DNA of 64,000 nt from Desulfobacteraceae bacterium (lineage in GTDB: Bacteria > Desulfobacterota > Desulfobacteria > Desulfobacterales > Desulfobacteraceae): assembly GCA_016743945.1 (NCBI GenBank), contig JADGFI010000006.1, positions 124,001 to 188,000 on the forward strand, in the 5' to 3' direction. Positions 55,591 through 64,000 of this stretch are shown one piece after another. The notes beneath the pieces were generated by a model that saw nothing but the letters and a program-made list of their open reading frames with translations, was not told the DNA's origin and ran no database searches. Each line of letters starts with the position of its first letter. Position 1 is the first letter of the stretch. The translations under genes and the position numbers were made by a program.

Positions 55591-56367
55591 TTACACTCCA
55601 AAGCTTTTGATTAAAGAGCCGCAAATCAGATGCCATCCGTCCACAAGGACAAAGAGCATCAATTTAAACGGCAGGGATATCATGACCGGCGGCAGCATCA
55701 TCATGCCCATGGCCAACAGAACAGATGCCACAACCATATCAATCACCAAAAAGGGAATATACAAGACAAAACCGATGATAAAGGCGGTTTTAAGCTCGGA
55801 GATTACATAGGCCGGGATGAGCACCAGCAAAGAGACATCCGCTCGTGTCTCAGGTTTTTTCATCTCTGCTTCTTTAACAAACAAGGCAATATCCTTTTCC
55901 CTTGTATTGAGAAGCAAAAATTTGCGAATGGGTTTTTGTGCCGTTTCAAAAGCAGTTTCATAGGAAATCTTGCGCTCAAGATAGGGATTGAGAGACTTAT
56001 TATACACCTCCAGCGCAACCGGTTTGATGATAAAAACCGTCATAAAAAGAGCCAGACCGACAATCACCTGATTGGGGGGACTGGACTGGGTGCCGATGGC
56101 CTGGCGCAAAAAATGAAACACAACAATCAACCGGGTAAACGGCGTCATTAAAACCAGGATTGCCGGTGCCAGGGAAATAACCGTTAAAAGCGCAATGATT
56201 TCAAGTACCACCGCGACTTCTTCCGGTTCTGTGGCCGTTGTAACATTCAATTCAAGGGAAGGGATGGGAAAGGTAACGGCAAGGGCAGACCCCGAGGCCA
56301 CGACCCACAAAAGCAGGATAACCCCCAATTGCATAAAAAGTTTATCAATTGAACGATTTTTACGCAT
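55591..56367 (-). CDS. fliP: Flagellar export gate protein FliP
   Basis: FliP forms the entrance pore of the export gate. The ATG at 56,367 has AAGG six bases upstream, giving 258 residues with an N-terminal signal-like helix (LFMQLGVILLLWVVASGSAL). Diagnostic segments are PFTRLIVVFHFLRQAIGTQS, PPNQVIVGLALFMTVF and AFIIGFVLYIPFLVIDMVVA. Its start overlaps the fliO stop by 8 bases. Confidence 0.96.
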   Translation of the reverse strand: MRKNRSIDKLFMQLGVILLLWVVASGSALAVTFPIPSLELNVTTATEPEEVAVVLEIIALLTVISLAPAILVLMTPFTRLIVVFHFLRQAIGTQSSPPNQVIVGLALFMTVFIIKPVALEVYNKSLNPYLERKISYETAFETAQKPIRKFLLLNTREKDIALFVKEAEMKKPETRADVSLLVLIPAYVISELKTAFIIGFVLYIPFLVIDMVVASVLLAMGMMMLPPVMISLPFKLMLFVLVDGWHLICGSLIKSFGV

Positions 56368-56785
56368 CCTGCACCTTCTTTCCCGGGGTGTTTTTTGAGG
56401 GCCCATTTTTTTGAGATTTAGGGGATGACCGGTTCAATGTCCTATTCAAAAGATCGGAAAACCCGGATCCCATATTTTCGGATGCAGACCCCTGGGAGGC
56501 CAAAGAAACATCAACCTGTTTTTCCAGAACCTTGAGGGTTGAAATCTGGTTGGGGGTGACCCCGATGAGAATGGTTTCATCCAAAACATTTACCAGGATC
56601 AGTTTTTCCTTTGGCGAAAGATGGTGGACTGTTAGAACACGAATAAGATCCCGGTTGGTGTTTGCCCCCCTTGCTCCCATAAATCGTTTCATAAAATAGA
56701 AAACAAGCAGCAGCAGCGCCAGCACCATAAACAGCATACCAAAAGAGCGTGCAAAGGCAAACCATATGTTTGAATCAGCGCTCAA
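56360..56785 (-). CDS. fliO: Flagellar protein FliO
   Basis: FliO assists assembly of the FliP ring. The 141-residue protein has one membrane helix (about 14-31), the RFMGARGANTNRDLIRVLTV segment and a disordered Ser/Lys-rich tail. The start is TTG (56,783-56,785), overlapping the fliN end by 11 bases, so it relies on coupling. Position between fliN and fliP supports the call. Confidence 0.85.
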   Translation of the reverse strand: MSADSNIWFAFARSFGMLFMVLALLLLVFYFMKRFMGARGANTNRDLIRVLTVHHLSPKEKLILVNVLDETILIGVTPNQISTLKVLEKQVDVSLASQGSASENMGSGFSDLLNRTLNRSSPKSQKNGPSKNTPGKKVQDA

Positions 56786-57119
56786 TATCTTCAGCCGCCA
56801 AAGATTTAACCCGGTCTATGGGGGTAATGACATCGGTCAGCCTGACACCGAATTTTTCATTGACCACCACCACTTCTCCCCGGGCAATGAGTTTCCTATT
56901 GATATAGACCTCCAGGGGCTCACCCGCCAGCTTGTTGAGCTCGATAATAGACCCCTGTCCCAATTGAAGAAGATCATTGACAAGCATCCTGGTTTTACCC
57001 AGTTCAACGGAAAGCTCCAAAGGGATATCCAGGATAAAATCCAACTCCCTTGCTTCCTGCTCTTCACTTTTTTCAACAATTTCCTCTGACGCTTCTGTGG
57101 TGCCGTTTTCATCAACCAT
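56775..57119 (-). CDS. fliN: Flagellar motor switch protein FliN
   Basis: FliN forms the lower C-ring. The 114-residue protein has a short acidic N-terminal tail and the SpoA domain: LDFILDIPLELSVELGKTRM, LLQLGQGSIIELNKLAGEPL, IARGEVVVVNEKFGVRLTDV. It lies 2 bases after fliM. Confidence 0.96.
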   Translation of the reverse strand: MVDENGTTEASEEIVEKSEEQEARELDFILDIPLELSVELGKTRMLVNDLLQLGQGSIIELNKLAGEPLEVYINRKLIARGEVVVVNEKFGVRLTDVITPIDRVKSLAAEDIER

Positions 57120-57121
57120 GT

Positions 57122-58114
57122 TTAACTCTCAATATCTGTTGTTATTTTTTCTTCAATTTTAAATGCCTGAAATCCCTTTTGAACGCCGATGTATCCGGTG
57201 AGTTTTTCCAATCCGTCCACATAGCAGGACAAGGGATCAGACGCGGCATTGTCCAATTGAATCACATCCCCCTTTTGCATGTACAATACTCGTTCACCGG
57301 TTACCTCGGTTTTCCCCAGCTGAATTTTAAGCTCCACCGTCGACTTGAGAATGACTTCCTTAATCATTTTAAGCCAATTGGTATCAATCTCCTCAATTTC
57401 AGCCTGGACCCCGGAAGATAATTTATTGCGCATGGGCTCGATCATTGAATAGGGATAGCAAACCACCAGATTCCCGGCCGCCTGTTCCAATTCTATTTCA
57501 AATCGGGTGACAATGACCAGATCCGTGGGCAATACGATGGCGGTAAACTGAGGGTTCATTTCGGACCGAATCAGAGAAGCTTTCACCGGTTCGATGGGGG
57601 CCCAGGAGGCCTCAATATTTTTCAATACCGCCACCACAGCTTTTTTTATCATCACCTCTTCAATTCTGGTAAACTCTCTTCCTTCCACCCGGGCTTTTCC
57701 CAGGGCCTCGCCCCCAAAAAACGTATCGATCAGGTTATAAACCAGCTGACTTTCAAAAACCACCAGACCATGCCCCCTCAAGGGCTCCATCCTGAAAACA
57801 TGAAGACTTGTGGGAACGGGAAGGCTTCTTACAAACTCGGAAAATTTCAAGGTATCAAAGGGATTGGCACTGACATCCACATTGGTTTGCAACAAAGAGG
57901 ACAAGGTGGCACGCACTTCCCGTGAAAGCCGTTCATTGATCACATCAAAGGTGGGCATTCTTGCCCTGACCACCTTATCCTGGCTGGTGAAATCGTAGGC
58001 AATAATCCCCCCAGTCGGTTCGGAGACTTCAGTTTCTTTCTTTGTTTCAACCTCGCCCGAATCCAGACCGTCTAATAGACTGTCAACTTCGTCCTGGGAT
58101 AGAATTTCACTCAT
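57122..58114 (-). CDS. fliM: Flagellar motor switch protein FliM
   Basis: FliM carries CheY-P binding and switching. The 330 residues begin with the CheY-P docking peptide (MSEILSQDEVDSLLDGLDSG). The middle domain follows (RMPTFDVINERLSREVRATL, then FVRSLPVPTSLHVFRMEPLR and GG-containing DTFFGGEA). The C-terminal SpoA domain (LKMIKEVILKSTVELKIQLG, then MQKGDVIQLDN) completes it. The same docking motif recurs eight times in the FliL-like protein at 46,830-48,473. Confidence 0.97.
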   Translation of the reverse strand: MSEILSQDEVDSLLDGLDSGEVETKKETEVSEPTGGIIAYDFTSQDKVVRARMPTFDVINERLSREVRATLSSLLQTNVDVSANPFDTLKFSEFVRSLPVPTSLHVFRMEPLRGHGLVVFESQLVYNLIDTFFGGEALGKARVEGREFTRIEEVMIKKAVVAVLKNIEASWAPIEPVKASLIRSEMNPQFTAIVLPTDLVIVTRFEIELEQAAGNLVVCYPYSMIEPMRNKLSSGVQAEIEEIDTNWLKMIKEVILKSTVELKIQLGKTEVTGERVLYMQKGDVIQLDNAASDPLSCYVDGLEKLTGYIGVQKGFQAFKIEEKITTDIES

Positions 58115-58121
58115 GGCATCA

Positions 58122-58745
58122 TCACTGCATTATTAAATTGGTAAAATAGATATTTCTCACCATAACCTTGGGAAAAAGAGAATTGATCCGCTTGAGCAGC
58201 TCGTATTTCAACTGGATCTTACCTTCTGGAGCCCTCAACTCAAGCCATCTCATTTCCCGGACCTGACCCATAATAATTTTTCTGATTCTGTCTTGCATTG
58301 AAACTACCTGTTTTCTATATCGGTGATCCATTAATTCCAGGGAGATATCCAGATTTATAAGCCCCATGGCAGAATTCCCTTTCAACGGGATACGCTCAAA
58401 GGGCGATAGCTCGATAATATCCTCAAAAACAATCGCCTCTATTTGAGCCGCTTGACCCGATTCTTCAGAACCTTGGTTTTCTTGAGTGCCAGATAACCCA
58501 TTGGCGAGGGTTGCTTTTTCAGGTGATCCCCTGAAAAAGAAAAACCAGCTCCCTGCAAGCATGCCCATGAGGACACCCCCGATCACCAGGATTAAAAGAA
58601 GCCGTCTTTTGTTGCCCAACAGTCTTTTAACCAAGGCTTTTTTTTCTGATGGTTCCCGGGAGGGCTCTCTGACAATCTCAGCAGTTTCACCCTCCATCTC
58701 CCCGTTCATTTCTTCCTGTAGCGGTTCAGTCAAAATATCTCCCAA
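58122..58745 (-). CDS. fliL: Flagellar basal-body protein FliL
   Basis: FliL surrounds the stators and modulates torque. The 207 residues have a cytoplasmic Glu-rich N-terminus, one membrane helix (about 50-72: LLLILVIGGVLMGMLAGSWF) and the periplasmic FliL domain with MGLINLDISLELMDHRYRKQ, ending PKVMVRNIYFTNLIMQ. It is the first gene of the long operon behind a sigma-54 promoter. Confidence 0.92.
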   Translation of the reverse strand: MGDILTEPLQEEMNGEMEGETAEIVREPSREPSEKKALVKRLLGNKRRLLLILVIGGVLMGMLAGSWFFFFRGSPEKATLANGLSGTQENQGSEESGQAAQIEAIVFEDIIELSPFERIPLKGNSAMGLINLDISLELMDHRYRKQVVSMQDRIRKIIMGQVREMRWLELRAPEGKIQLKYELLKRINSLFPKVMVRNIYFTNLIMQ

Positions 58746-58804
58746 CCTTTTGCACTTGGTTATTTAAACGTATAGATACTTGATAGATACTTGATACATA
58801 ACAT

Positions 58805-58821
58805 AGCAAACCCTATGCCAA
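58805..58821 (-). promoter_or_regulatory. Sigma-54 promoter of the fliL operon
   Basis: On the minus strand TTGGCATAGGGTTTGCT has GG-N10-GC with consensus -24 TTGGCA and -12 TTGCT. It lies 60 bases before the fliL ATG and after the terminator that follows flgE, so it would drive the fliL-to-flhB-like run of about 14 kb. Confidence 0.85.
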
Positions 58822-58906
58822 GCACAATCTTTTTTTATCAGGTCCCATTGGGAAGACCCGAAATTTAACAACGACTATAAGGGTTGCAGGAGAAATTTGC
58901 AAAATA

Positions 58907-58962
58907 TTTTATGAAAAGAAAAACCCCAAGAAAGTTGGCTCCGGCCAACTTTCTTGGGGTTT
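58907..58962 (-). terminator. Strong rho-independent terminator after flgE
   Basis: A perfect 19-bp stem (58,921-58,939 with 58,944-58,962) with a four-base loop. On the minus strand it is followed by a T-rich run, the complement of 58,907-58,920. It isolates the fliK-flgD-flgE transcript from the fliL promoter. T residues on the other side would also allow plus-strand termination. Confidence 0.9.
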
Positions 58963-59033
58963 TTTAAAAAAAGTGTCAGACAAAAATGATTTTCGTCATA
59001 ATTTTGACTATTCCTTACAAAACCATCCGAAGA

Positions 59034-61856
59034 CTATCGTTTCATCTGAATAACAGTGGACATCATATCATCAACCGTGGTGATTGTTTTAGAGTTTGCC
59101 TGGAAACCCCGTTGGTTGGTAATCATGTTAACAAACTCTTCTGCGATATCAACATTGGACATTTCAAGGGAGTTGGGCGCCAGGGTTCCAAGGCCATTTT
59201 CCCCGGGCTTATTGGTGATAGCGCCGCCACTGTCACGGGTTTCTCGAAACAAATTCCCGCCCTCATTTCTCAATCCATAGTTGTTTAAAAATTTGGCAAG
59301 ACCAATTCTAAAAAGCGGAATCAGTTGTCCATTGGAATAGACGCCTGTCAAAATACCATCCGATGCCACATCAACCCCCTGGAGATCTCCGGCCGCATAT
59401 CCGTTGGCATCCTGGAATACCGTGGACGAAGATTTCGCATATTGGGTGGTGGACAATGAATCATTTACAAAGTTAGTACCAACATAGGTGCTTCCCAGAT
59501 TAAGTGCAATATCCGTTTCAGTAGAACCATATTCACCGCCTAGAAAATCGGTTGTAAAACTGTAAAACCCGGTCTGTTCGATATCGCTTTTTTCAATCTG
59601 GGTCCAGGCGGTTGAGCCGAGGATGTCAAAACTGATTTCATTTCTGTCATTATACGGATGGGTAGCAACACCAAACTTTAGGGGGTCATCAAATACAAAT
59701 CGAATATCATCATTATCTGAATCGTTTCCTGAACCGTCAAGGTCGATGAGCACTTCGGTCTGGTCTCCCTTTAATGTTGCATTTGCATATTCCGGCGGCG
59801 GGACATCGGGATCCACGGAAAGGGAAAAATAACTACCCGCAGCGACCGCACCGCCGGCAGTCGGATTCACATAGAGATCTTGAATATTATCTCCGTCGAA
59901 ATCGATATTAAAGGCCTGGGTACCCGATGTTGTAAGATTTGTAAGCACAGCATCTGAATACTCTTCCGAAGGTGTCGGGTCCATTGTAAACGAGATGGAC
60001 TGTCCCGAAGCAGTTGTTAATGTCGAGCCAAAGGTATAGGCGGCCGTAGAAGCGCCGGCTGAATCGTTATACCAGATATCAAATACAGCTCCTGTGGAAC
60101 TGCTGGCAGCCGTATCAATCGCCATCCATGTATTGCCAACTTGCCCAGAGGTCACCGCAGGGCCAGCTGTTGCGGATAGAGACCATTTGTCTCCAATCCA
60201 ATATACTACAGGCAAGGCCCCTGCCGTATCCGTTGCAATGGCGCCCTCGGAACCTGCTGTAACGCTCAAGGAAGGGTCATTTGTGGGCACGAATGAATAG
60301 GTATTGTTAAAATCAACTACTTTCACACTGTCATTCCAATCCCATCCCGTGACATCGTACCTCAAGTTTATATTCTGTGCAGACATGGTGAAATCTTCGG
60401 CATTCAGTATCGTCGTTGTTGCAGCGGTTGTTGGCAAGGCACCCCCTGTGCTATTGGTTAAGGTTACCCCCGATACCAGGGTCCCTGCCGAATTGGCAAT
60501 ATCAGGATTGCTCCAAGACCATCGCCCGGTACCCCCGGCATTGGGATTCCAGACAATGCCCACATTGGCGGAATCATGGGTCATCACACTGGGATCATTG
60601 ATTTCCAGAGTGGTAATATCATTGAGAGATCTATCATTGGCAGCAGTTCCAACATACCGCTGCCCCTCAATGCCCTGGTTATGGAGAGAATTGGCATTGT
60701 TGATGTCAAACCCGAAGGAATCGGTTGCCACGGCTGCCTGATCCAGTTGTATTCGAAGATCCGGCTCCGTCTGTGTGGGAGATGTTTGATTCAGCACAAG
60801 GTGAAGTTCCTGGTCACTGGAATAAACGATTGCGGCATTTGCATAGTTTGGGGGCTTTTCCGACGCTTGTATCACCCCATCATTATTCGCATCCACAAAA
60901 TTCCATGCGGAACCGTCAAATTCAAAGGCAAACCCGTACCCGTCAAGGGCCAATTCATCATAATTTACAATTTTATAGTTAATATTCTCCGTTGTATTCA
61001 CGCCATTGGCCTGGAGATTTCCCAACCGACCTGTGAATTCAGTCATGGTAAGATCAATGATATCCCCGCTGCTCTGGCTAAAAAGAATAGTCCCCCTGGC
61101 CAGAAGCCCTTTACTCTCGGTCCCTTGGACTCCGTTCCGATTATCTTCTTCAGGATTACAGGTAACAATATATTCCCATTCTGTTCCTGATTTTTTGTCA
61201 TAAAATATGGTGACGTCGTGGCTACTTCCCAGGGCGTCATACACCTTTACAACTGTCTGATATTCATAAAGGTTAGCCGACATATAGGTTTCGTTACCGC
61301 TGTCCCAATTATTAGAAAGAACAGTGGATTTACTATCAGCATCCGCATCCAGATTGGTAACCGCCGTAATTTCTGAACTCTTTTTGGGGGGACTTGTAAA
61401 GGCCCTGAGAACAAGGTCCTTGATGGCGCCCACATCATCCCCTGTATCTTCATCAAGCTCCCAGCCCTGGACAACATAGCCCTCGGGGTTCACCATCTGG
61501 CCTTCCTTGTTAAAAAAGAAGTTACCTGCCCGGGTATAGAATGTATTGTCAGAATTTGACTGGCGCATGATGAAAAAACCGTCACCGCCAATGGAAAGGT
61601 CTGTGGCATTGCCGGTGGATTCAAAGGATCCCTGGGAAAAATTCTGGGAAACATCCCCCACAGCCATACCACGGCCCATCTGGTCGCTACCTGCCTGGGT
61701 TGCCACACTCTCGTACAATGTGTCTGCAAAAGTGGATCTGCCCTTTTTAAACCCAATGGTATTTAAATTGGAAATGTTATTACCCGTTATCTGCAAGGCA
61801 TTTCCCATATTTTTAAGGCCACTGGTACCTGTAAATAATGAACTTGATAAAGACAT
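59034..61856 (-). CDS. flgE: Flagellar hook protein FlgE, enlarged
   Basis: FlgE builds the hook. The N-terminus (TGTSGLKNMGNALQITGNNI, SNLNTIGFKKGRSTFADTLY) and C-terminus (LEMSNVDIAEEFVNMITNQR, ending MMSTVIQMKR) are canonical, with GDGFFIM at about 107. At 940 residues it is about twice the usual 400-450. The extra sequence is Asp/Ser/Thr/Gly-rich beta-type domain in the middle (about 300-800). It lies 50 bases after flgD and is followed by a strong terminator. Confidence 0.95.
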   Translation of the reverse strand: MSLSSSLFTGTSGLKNMGNALQITGNNISNLNTIGFKKGRSTFADTLYESVATQAGSDQMGRGMAVGDVSQNFSQGSFESTGNATDLSIGGDGFFIMRQSNSDNTFYTRAGNFFFNKEGQMVNPEGYVVQGWELDEDTGDDVGAIKDLVLRAFTSPPKKSSEITAVTNLDADADSKSTVLSNNWDSGNETYMSANLYEYQTVVKVYDALGSSHDVTIFYDKKSGTEWEYIVTCNPEEDNRNGVQGTESKGLLARGTILFSQSSGDIIDLTMTEFTGRLGNLQANGVNTTENINYKIVNYDELALDGYGFAFEFDGSAWNFVDANNDGVIQASEKPPNYANAAIVYSSDQELHLVLNQTSPTQTEPDLRIQLDQAAVATDSFGFDINNANSLHNQGIEGQRYVGTAANDRSLNDITTLEINDPSVMTHDSANVGIVWNPNAGGTGRWSWSNPDIANSAGTLVSGVTLTNSTGGALPTTAATTTILNAEDFTMSAQNINLRYDVTGWDWNDSVKVVDFNNTYSFVPTNDPSLSVTAGSEGAIATDTAGALPVVYWIGDKWSLSATAGPAVTSGQVGNTWMAIDTAASSSTGAVFDIWYNDSAGASTAAYTFGSTLTTASGQSISFTMDPTPSEEYSDAVLTNLTTSGTQAFNIDFDGDNIQDLYVNPTAGGAVAAGSYFSLSVDPDVPPPEYANATLKGDQTEVLIDLDGSGNDSDNDDIRFVFDDPLKFGVATHPYNDRNEISFDILGSTAWTQIEKSDIEQTGFYSFTTDFLGGEYGSTETDIALNLGSTYVGTNFVNDSLSTTQYAKSSSTVFQDANGYAAGDLQGVDVASDGILTGVYSNGQLIPLFRIGLAKFLNNYGLRNEGGNLFRETRDSGGAITNKPGENGLGTLAPNSLEMSNVDIAEEFVNMITNQRGFQANSKTITTVDDMMSTVIQMKR

Positions 61857-61908
61857 AATCCCTCCTGTGCTTATGTAAACCGCTGCATTCTCATGCTGAT
61901 TCTTGTGC

Positions 61909-63015
61909 TTAATTAATTGCCGTAATGGAAGAAATAGCCACCAGCCGCCCCGAATCCTTAAGTTCTAGATACTGGCTTCCATTGGCATATTTAATTCCTG
62001 AAACCTCTTCGGAGACAGGTGTCTGGGCTGTTCCAGATTCCGCCTCAACCGTATAATAATATAATCCGTCCACCACTGCATATCCATTCTCGCCAACGGC
62101 ATTCCAGTTAACCGTATTTTGCCCCTCAACAGCTGACGCCTCATCAAGGATAATCTTCTGGACCACCTTATCCCAGGGATCGTAAATCGTTATGACGGCG
62201 CCTTCCTTCTTTTCAAGGTCAAAGCTTAAGTCCGTACCAGACACCACCCCGTCTTCAACGGAAATAATGGGTTTATTTGAGGTGATTGTCTTGCCAAGAT
62301 ACGCCATTACCGACTCGGCGGACTGGTCGTTATCATCAATATTGATAACCGAAGTCAATGCATTGGGATCAACCAGAACACCCTGGACCACCAGATAGGC
62401 CTTTTCATTGTTGTAGGCAAGGCCGGAAACCGTACCGGTAACCGTGGTGGGCAATTCCTCGTATCCATTACCACTATTGGCAAGAACCGTATATTTATAA
62501 GTTCCGTCAGACACAGCTTTGCCATCGGTATCAGTGCCGTCCCATTTGATGAGATGGGCGCCTGAACCCTTGGTCCCCTGGGATAGTTTTTTAATGGTTT
62601 TACCCGAAGCATCGGTAATGGTAACCATGACATTTGCAGTTTTTGATAGGCTGAAAAATCCACCGGTGACCTGACCTTCCTTCACCGCCATGGACTCAAT
62701 CTTGCCGGTGACCTGCTTGCCTATATAGGACACCAAATCTTTTTCCGAGTCAGTGGAAAAGGAATTTGCCAGGCTGTCCATGGACTCATTGAGATTCATG
62801 AGCTGCTCCAATTGTGAAAACTGGGCCAACTGTGCGGAAAAATCAGTACCATCCATGGGGTTTAGCGGGTCCTGATTCTGAAGCTGAGCCACCAGCATGG
62901 CTAAAAATGTTTCCCGGCCAAGGGCATCTTCTTTTTCGGTTTTTCCTTTATCATTTGACTTATATGAATTGCTAAGGGCATCAAGCGATGAGTTTCCTGT
63001 TGATGTAACTGCCAT
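61909..63015 (-). CDS. flgD: Hook assembly (cap) protein FlgD
   Basis: FlgD caps the growing hook. The 368-residue protein has the conserved N-terminus ETFLAMLVAQLQNQDPLNPM and DGTDFSAQLAQFSQLEQLMN. Two FlgD-Ig/tudor-like units follow (VTITDASGKTIKKLSQGTKG... and VITIYDPWDKVVQKIILDEA...), each ending in GLYYYTVEA-type strands. One unit is usual, so it is longer than typical (about 225). It is placed between fliK and flgE. Confidence 0.94.
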   Translation of the reverse strand: MAVTSTGNSSLDALSNSYKSNDKGKTEKEDALGRETFLAMLVAQLQNQDPLNPMDGTDFSAQLAQFSQLEQLMNLNESMDSLANSFSTDSEKDLVSYIGKQVTGKIESMAVKEGQVTGGFFSLSKTANVMVTITDASGKTIKKLSQGTKGSGAHLIKWDGTDTDGKAVSDGTYKYTVLANSGNGYEELPTTVTGTVSGLAYNNEKAYLVVQGVLVDPNALTSVINIDDNDQSAESVMAYLGKTITSNKPIISVEDGVVSGTDLSFDLEKKEGAVITIYDPWDKVVQKIILDEASAVEGQNTVNWNAVGENGYAVVDGLYYYTVEAESGTAQTPVSEEVSGIKYANGSQYLELKDSGRLVAISSITAIN

Positions 63016-63027
63016 GACATTTCTCCT

Positions 63028-64000
63028 TTATGCAACAAAATGATATGATCCGGCCTGGATTGTGGTCGCCAATGCACCCGCATTCAGTCCATCTATAGTG
63101 TTGGAATCAAATAAATTATTATCTTTGTTCCGGTTCCGATTTTTCTGGTTAAAATTGTTGGATTGATTTTTTGTATCGGCCATGGATTGCCTAAAATCAG
63201 AGTTCATGTCCACATCAAATTTATCCAGGCTGATGCCAGCAGTTGCCAGAACTGTTTTAAGTTCATTCACATGGGCGTTTAAAATATCTTTGGCAACGAG
63301 ATTTTCAGTGGTGATACTCACCTTCATGCTGTTTCCCACATTGTCGATGGTCATAACTAGCCGACCAAGTTCCGCCGGTTTCAACTGAATCTTCAGGGTA
63401 TTTTCCCCCTGGTTGACAGCCCTGACAATACTTTTTTCCACCTGGTTCATCACATAGGTGGGCATATTTTTAAAAGAGGCCTTTGCTTTCAAGGCGCCCC
63501 CAAGGGAGTCTGTCTTAATATCGGATGCACCCACAAGAGGTGACTCACCCCCCTTGGTAAACTCGGACTTGGAAAACTTTGTTATCTCTTCCCCTTCCTT
63601 GAAAGATGATTTTGAACCATCGGTTGTGCCGGGTTTACCCGATAGCACCGATTCAAGTTCCTTAAAAAACTGCTCCGATTTTACGACAGAGCCCGGCTGT
63701 TCCTGGAAGAACAGACCATTTTTATTGGGTTGCTGCTTGTCTGGAATCAATAAATCGTTTTTAAACTGATCTTTGATCTGGTCGTAGGAAAATTCTGCCA
63801 GACCTGGCTTTTCAGATTGAATTTCAAGATGCTTAAAAAGTGAATCAATCAAAGAATTTGAAGATTCTTTGACCGCACCATCCGCCTGATTGACAAGCCC
63901 GGCAAGACCATCTGCCTGTTTTTTAGTCTCAACGATTTTTTCCTTCCGTGCCTCCAGGGAGGCTAACAAATCCCCCAGGCCAAGCTGAGATGTCGTATTC
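63028..64000 (-). CDS. fliK: Flagellar hook-length control protein FliK, 5' end cut by window
   Basis: FliK measures hook length and triggers the export switch at FlhB. The frame is open to the window edge, so the N-terminus is outside. Most of the visible protein is low-complexity. The C-terminal Flg_hook domain is clear: QGENTLKIQLKPAELGRLVM followed by ITTENLVAKDILNAHVNELK and a disordered Asn-rich tail. It lies 12 bases before flgD. Confidence 0.9.
   Translation of the reverse strand, partial: NTTSQLGLGDLLASLEARKEKIVETKKQADGLAGLVNQADGAVKESSNSLIDSLFKHLEIQSEKPGLAEFSYDQIKDQFKNDLLIPDKQQPNKNGLFFQEQPGSVVKSEQFFKELESVLSGKPGTTDGSKSSFKEGEEITKFSKSEFTKGGESPLVGASDIKTDSLGGALKAKASFKNMPTYVMNQVEKSIVRAVNQGENTLKIQLKPAELGRLVMTIDNVGNSMKVSITTENLVAKDILNAHVNELKTVLATAGISLDKFDVDMNSDFRQSMADTKNQSNNFNQKNRNRNKDNNLFDSNTIDGLNAGALATTIQAGSYHFVA

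Overview
The window looks like a chromosomal piece of a motile, moderately low-GC Desulfobacterota-type bacterium, probably a Desulfobacter/Desulfobacula-like sulfate reducer. That placement is inferred from gene content and flagellar gene order; no rRNA or sulfur-metabolism gene is present to confirm it. About two thirds of the window is one polar-type flagellar regulon (FlhF/FlhG, FliA, sigma-54 and sigma-28 promoters, CsrA/FliW). The rest is a flagellin-glycosylation region and a short housekeeping edge.

Layout. Positions 1-5,130 (minus strand) hold rarA (cut by the window edge), der, a class III nucleotide cyclase with TolB-like and TPR domains, and a small coiled-coil protein. Positions 5,300-5,590 hold tRNA-Lys and tRNA-Glu with a shared promoter and terminator. 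Positions 6,181-10,663 (plus strand) hold two glycosyltransferase-like genes, pseB and a truncated pseF. Positions 10,895-19,614 (minus strand) form a cassette that looks acquired: pseI, an ATP-grasp enzyme, pseG, an intact pseF, a SAM methyltransferase with two 9-G tracts, two B12-type radical SAM enzymes and a NanM-like sugar O-methyltransferase. The cassette is flanked by the pseF stub with a short inverted repeat on one side and a transposase tail on the other. A Maf-type flagellin glycosyltransferase (20,086-22,974) follows.

Positions 23,591-30,453 (plus strand) form the filament operon: a sigma-28 promoter, a leader with probable CsrA sites, a giant flagellin (1,127 aa), fliD, fliS, a fliT-like gene and flaG. 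Positions 30,461-38,987 (minus strand) hold flgN-flgK-flgL-csrA-fliW behind a sigma-54 promoter. Positions 39,159-43,821 hold flgF-flgG-flgA-flgH-flgI-flgJ. Positions 44,558-58,745 form one long minus-strand operon behind a second sigma-54 promoter, in the order fliL-M-N-O-P-Q-R, flhB-A-F-G, fliA, a FliL-like protein, two small genes, a FliK-like gene and an FlhB-like gene. Positions 59,034-64,000 hold fliK (cut by the window edge), flgD and flgE.

How the parts fit. Sigma-54 appears to drive the basal-body/export and hook-junction operons, which supply FliA, and FliA then reads the flagellin promoter. CsrA and FliW are well placed to balance flagellin translation. The glycosylation genes would make a pseudaminic-acid-type sugar that Maf attaches to flagellin, with methyltransferases modifying the glycan.

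The most unusual observations are: a FliL-like membrane protein whose cytoplasmic tail carries eight FliM-N-like (CheY-P-binding-type) peptides; a flagellin with about 600 residues of six-residue solenoid-like repeats; a methyltransferase with two 9-G tracts; a 10-G tract abutting the flgH start codon; and strong enlargement of FlgE, FlgK, FlgL and flagellin.
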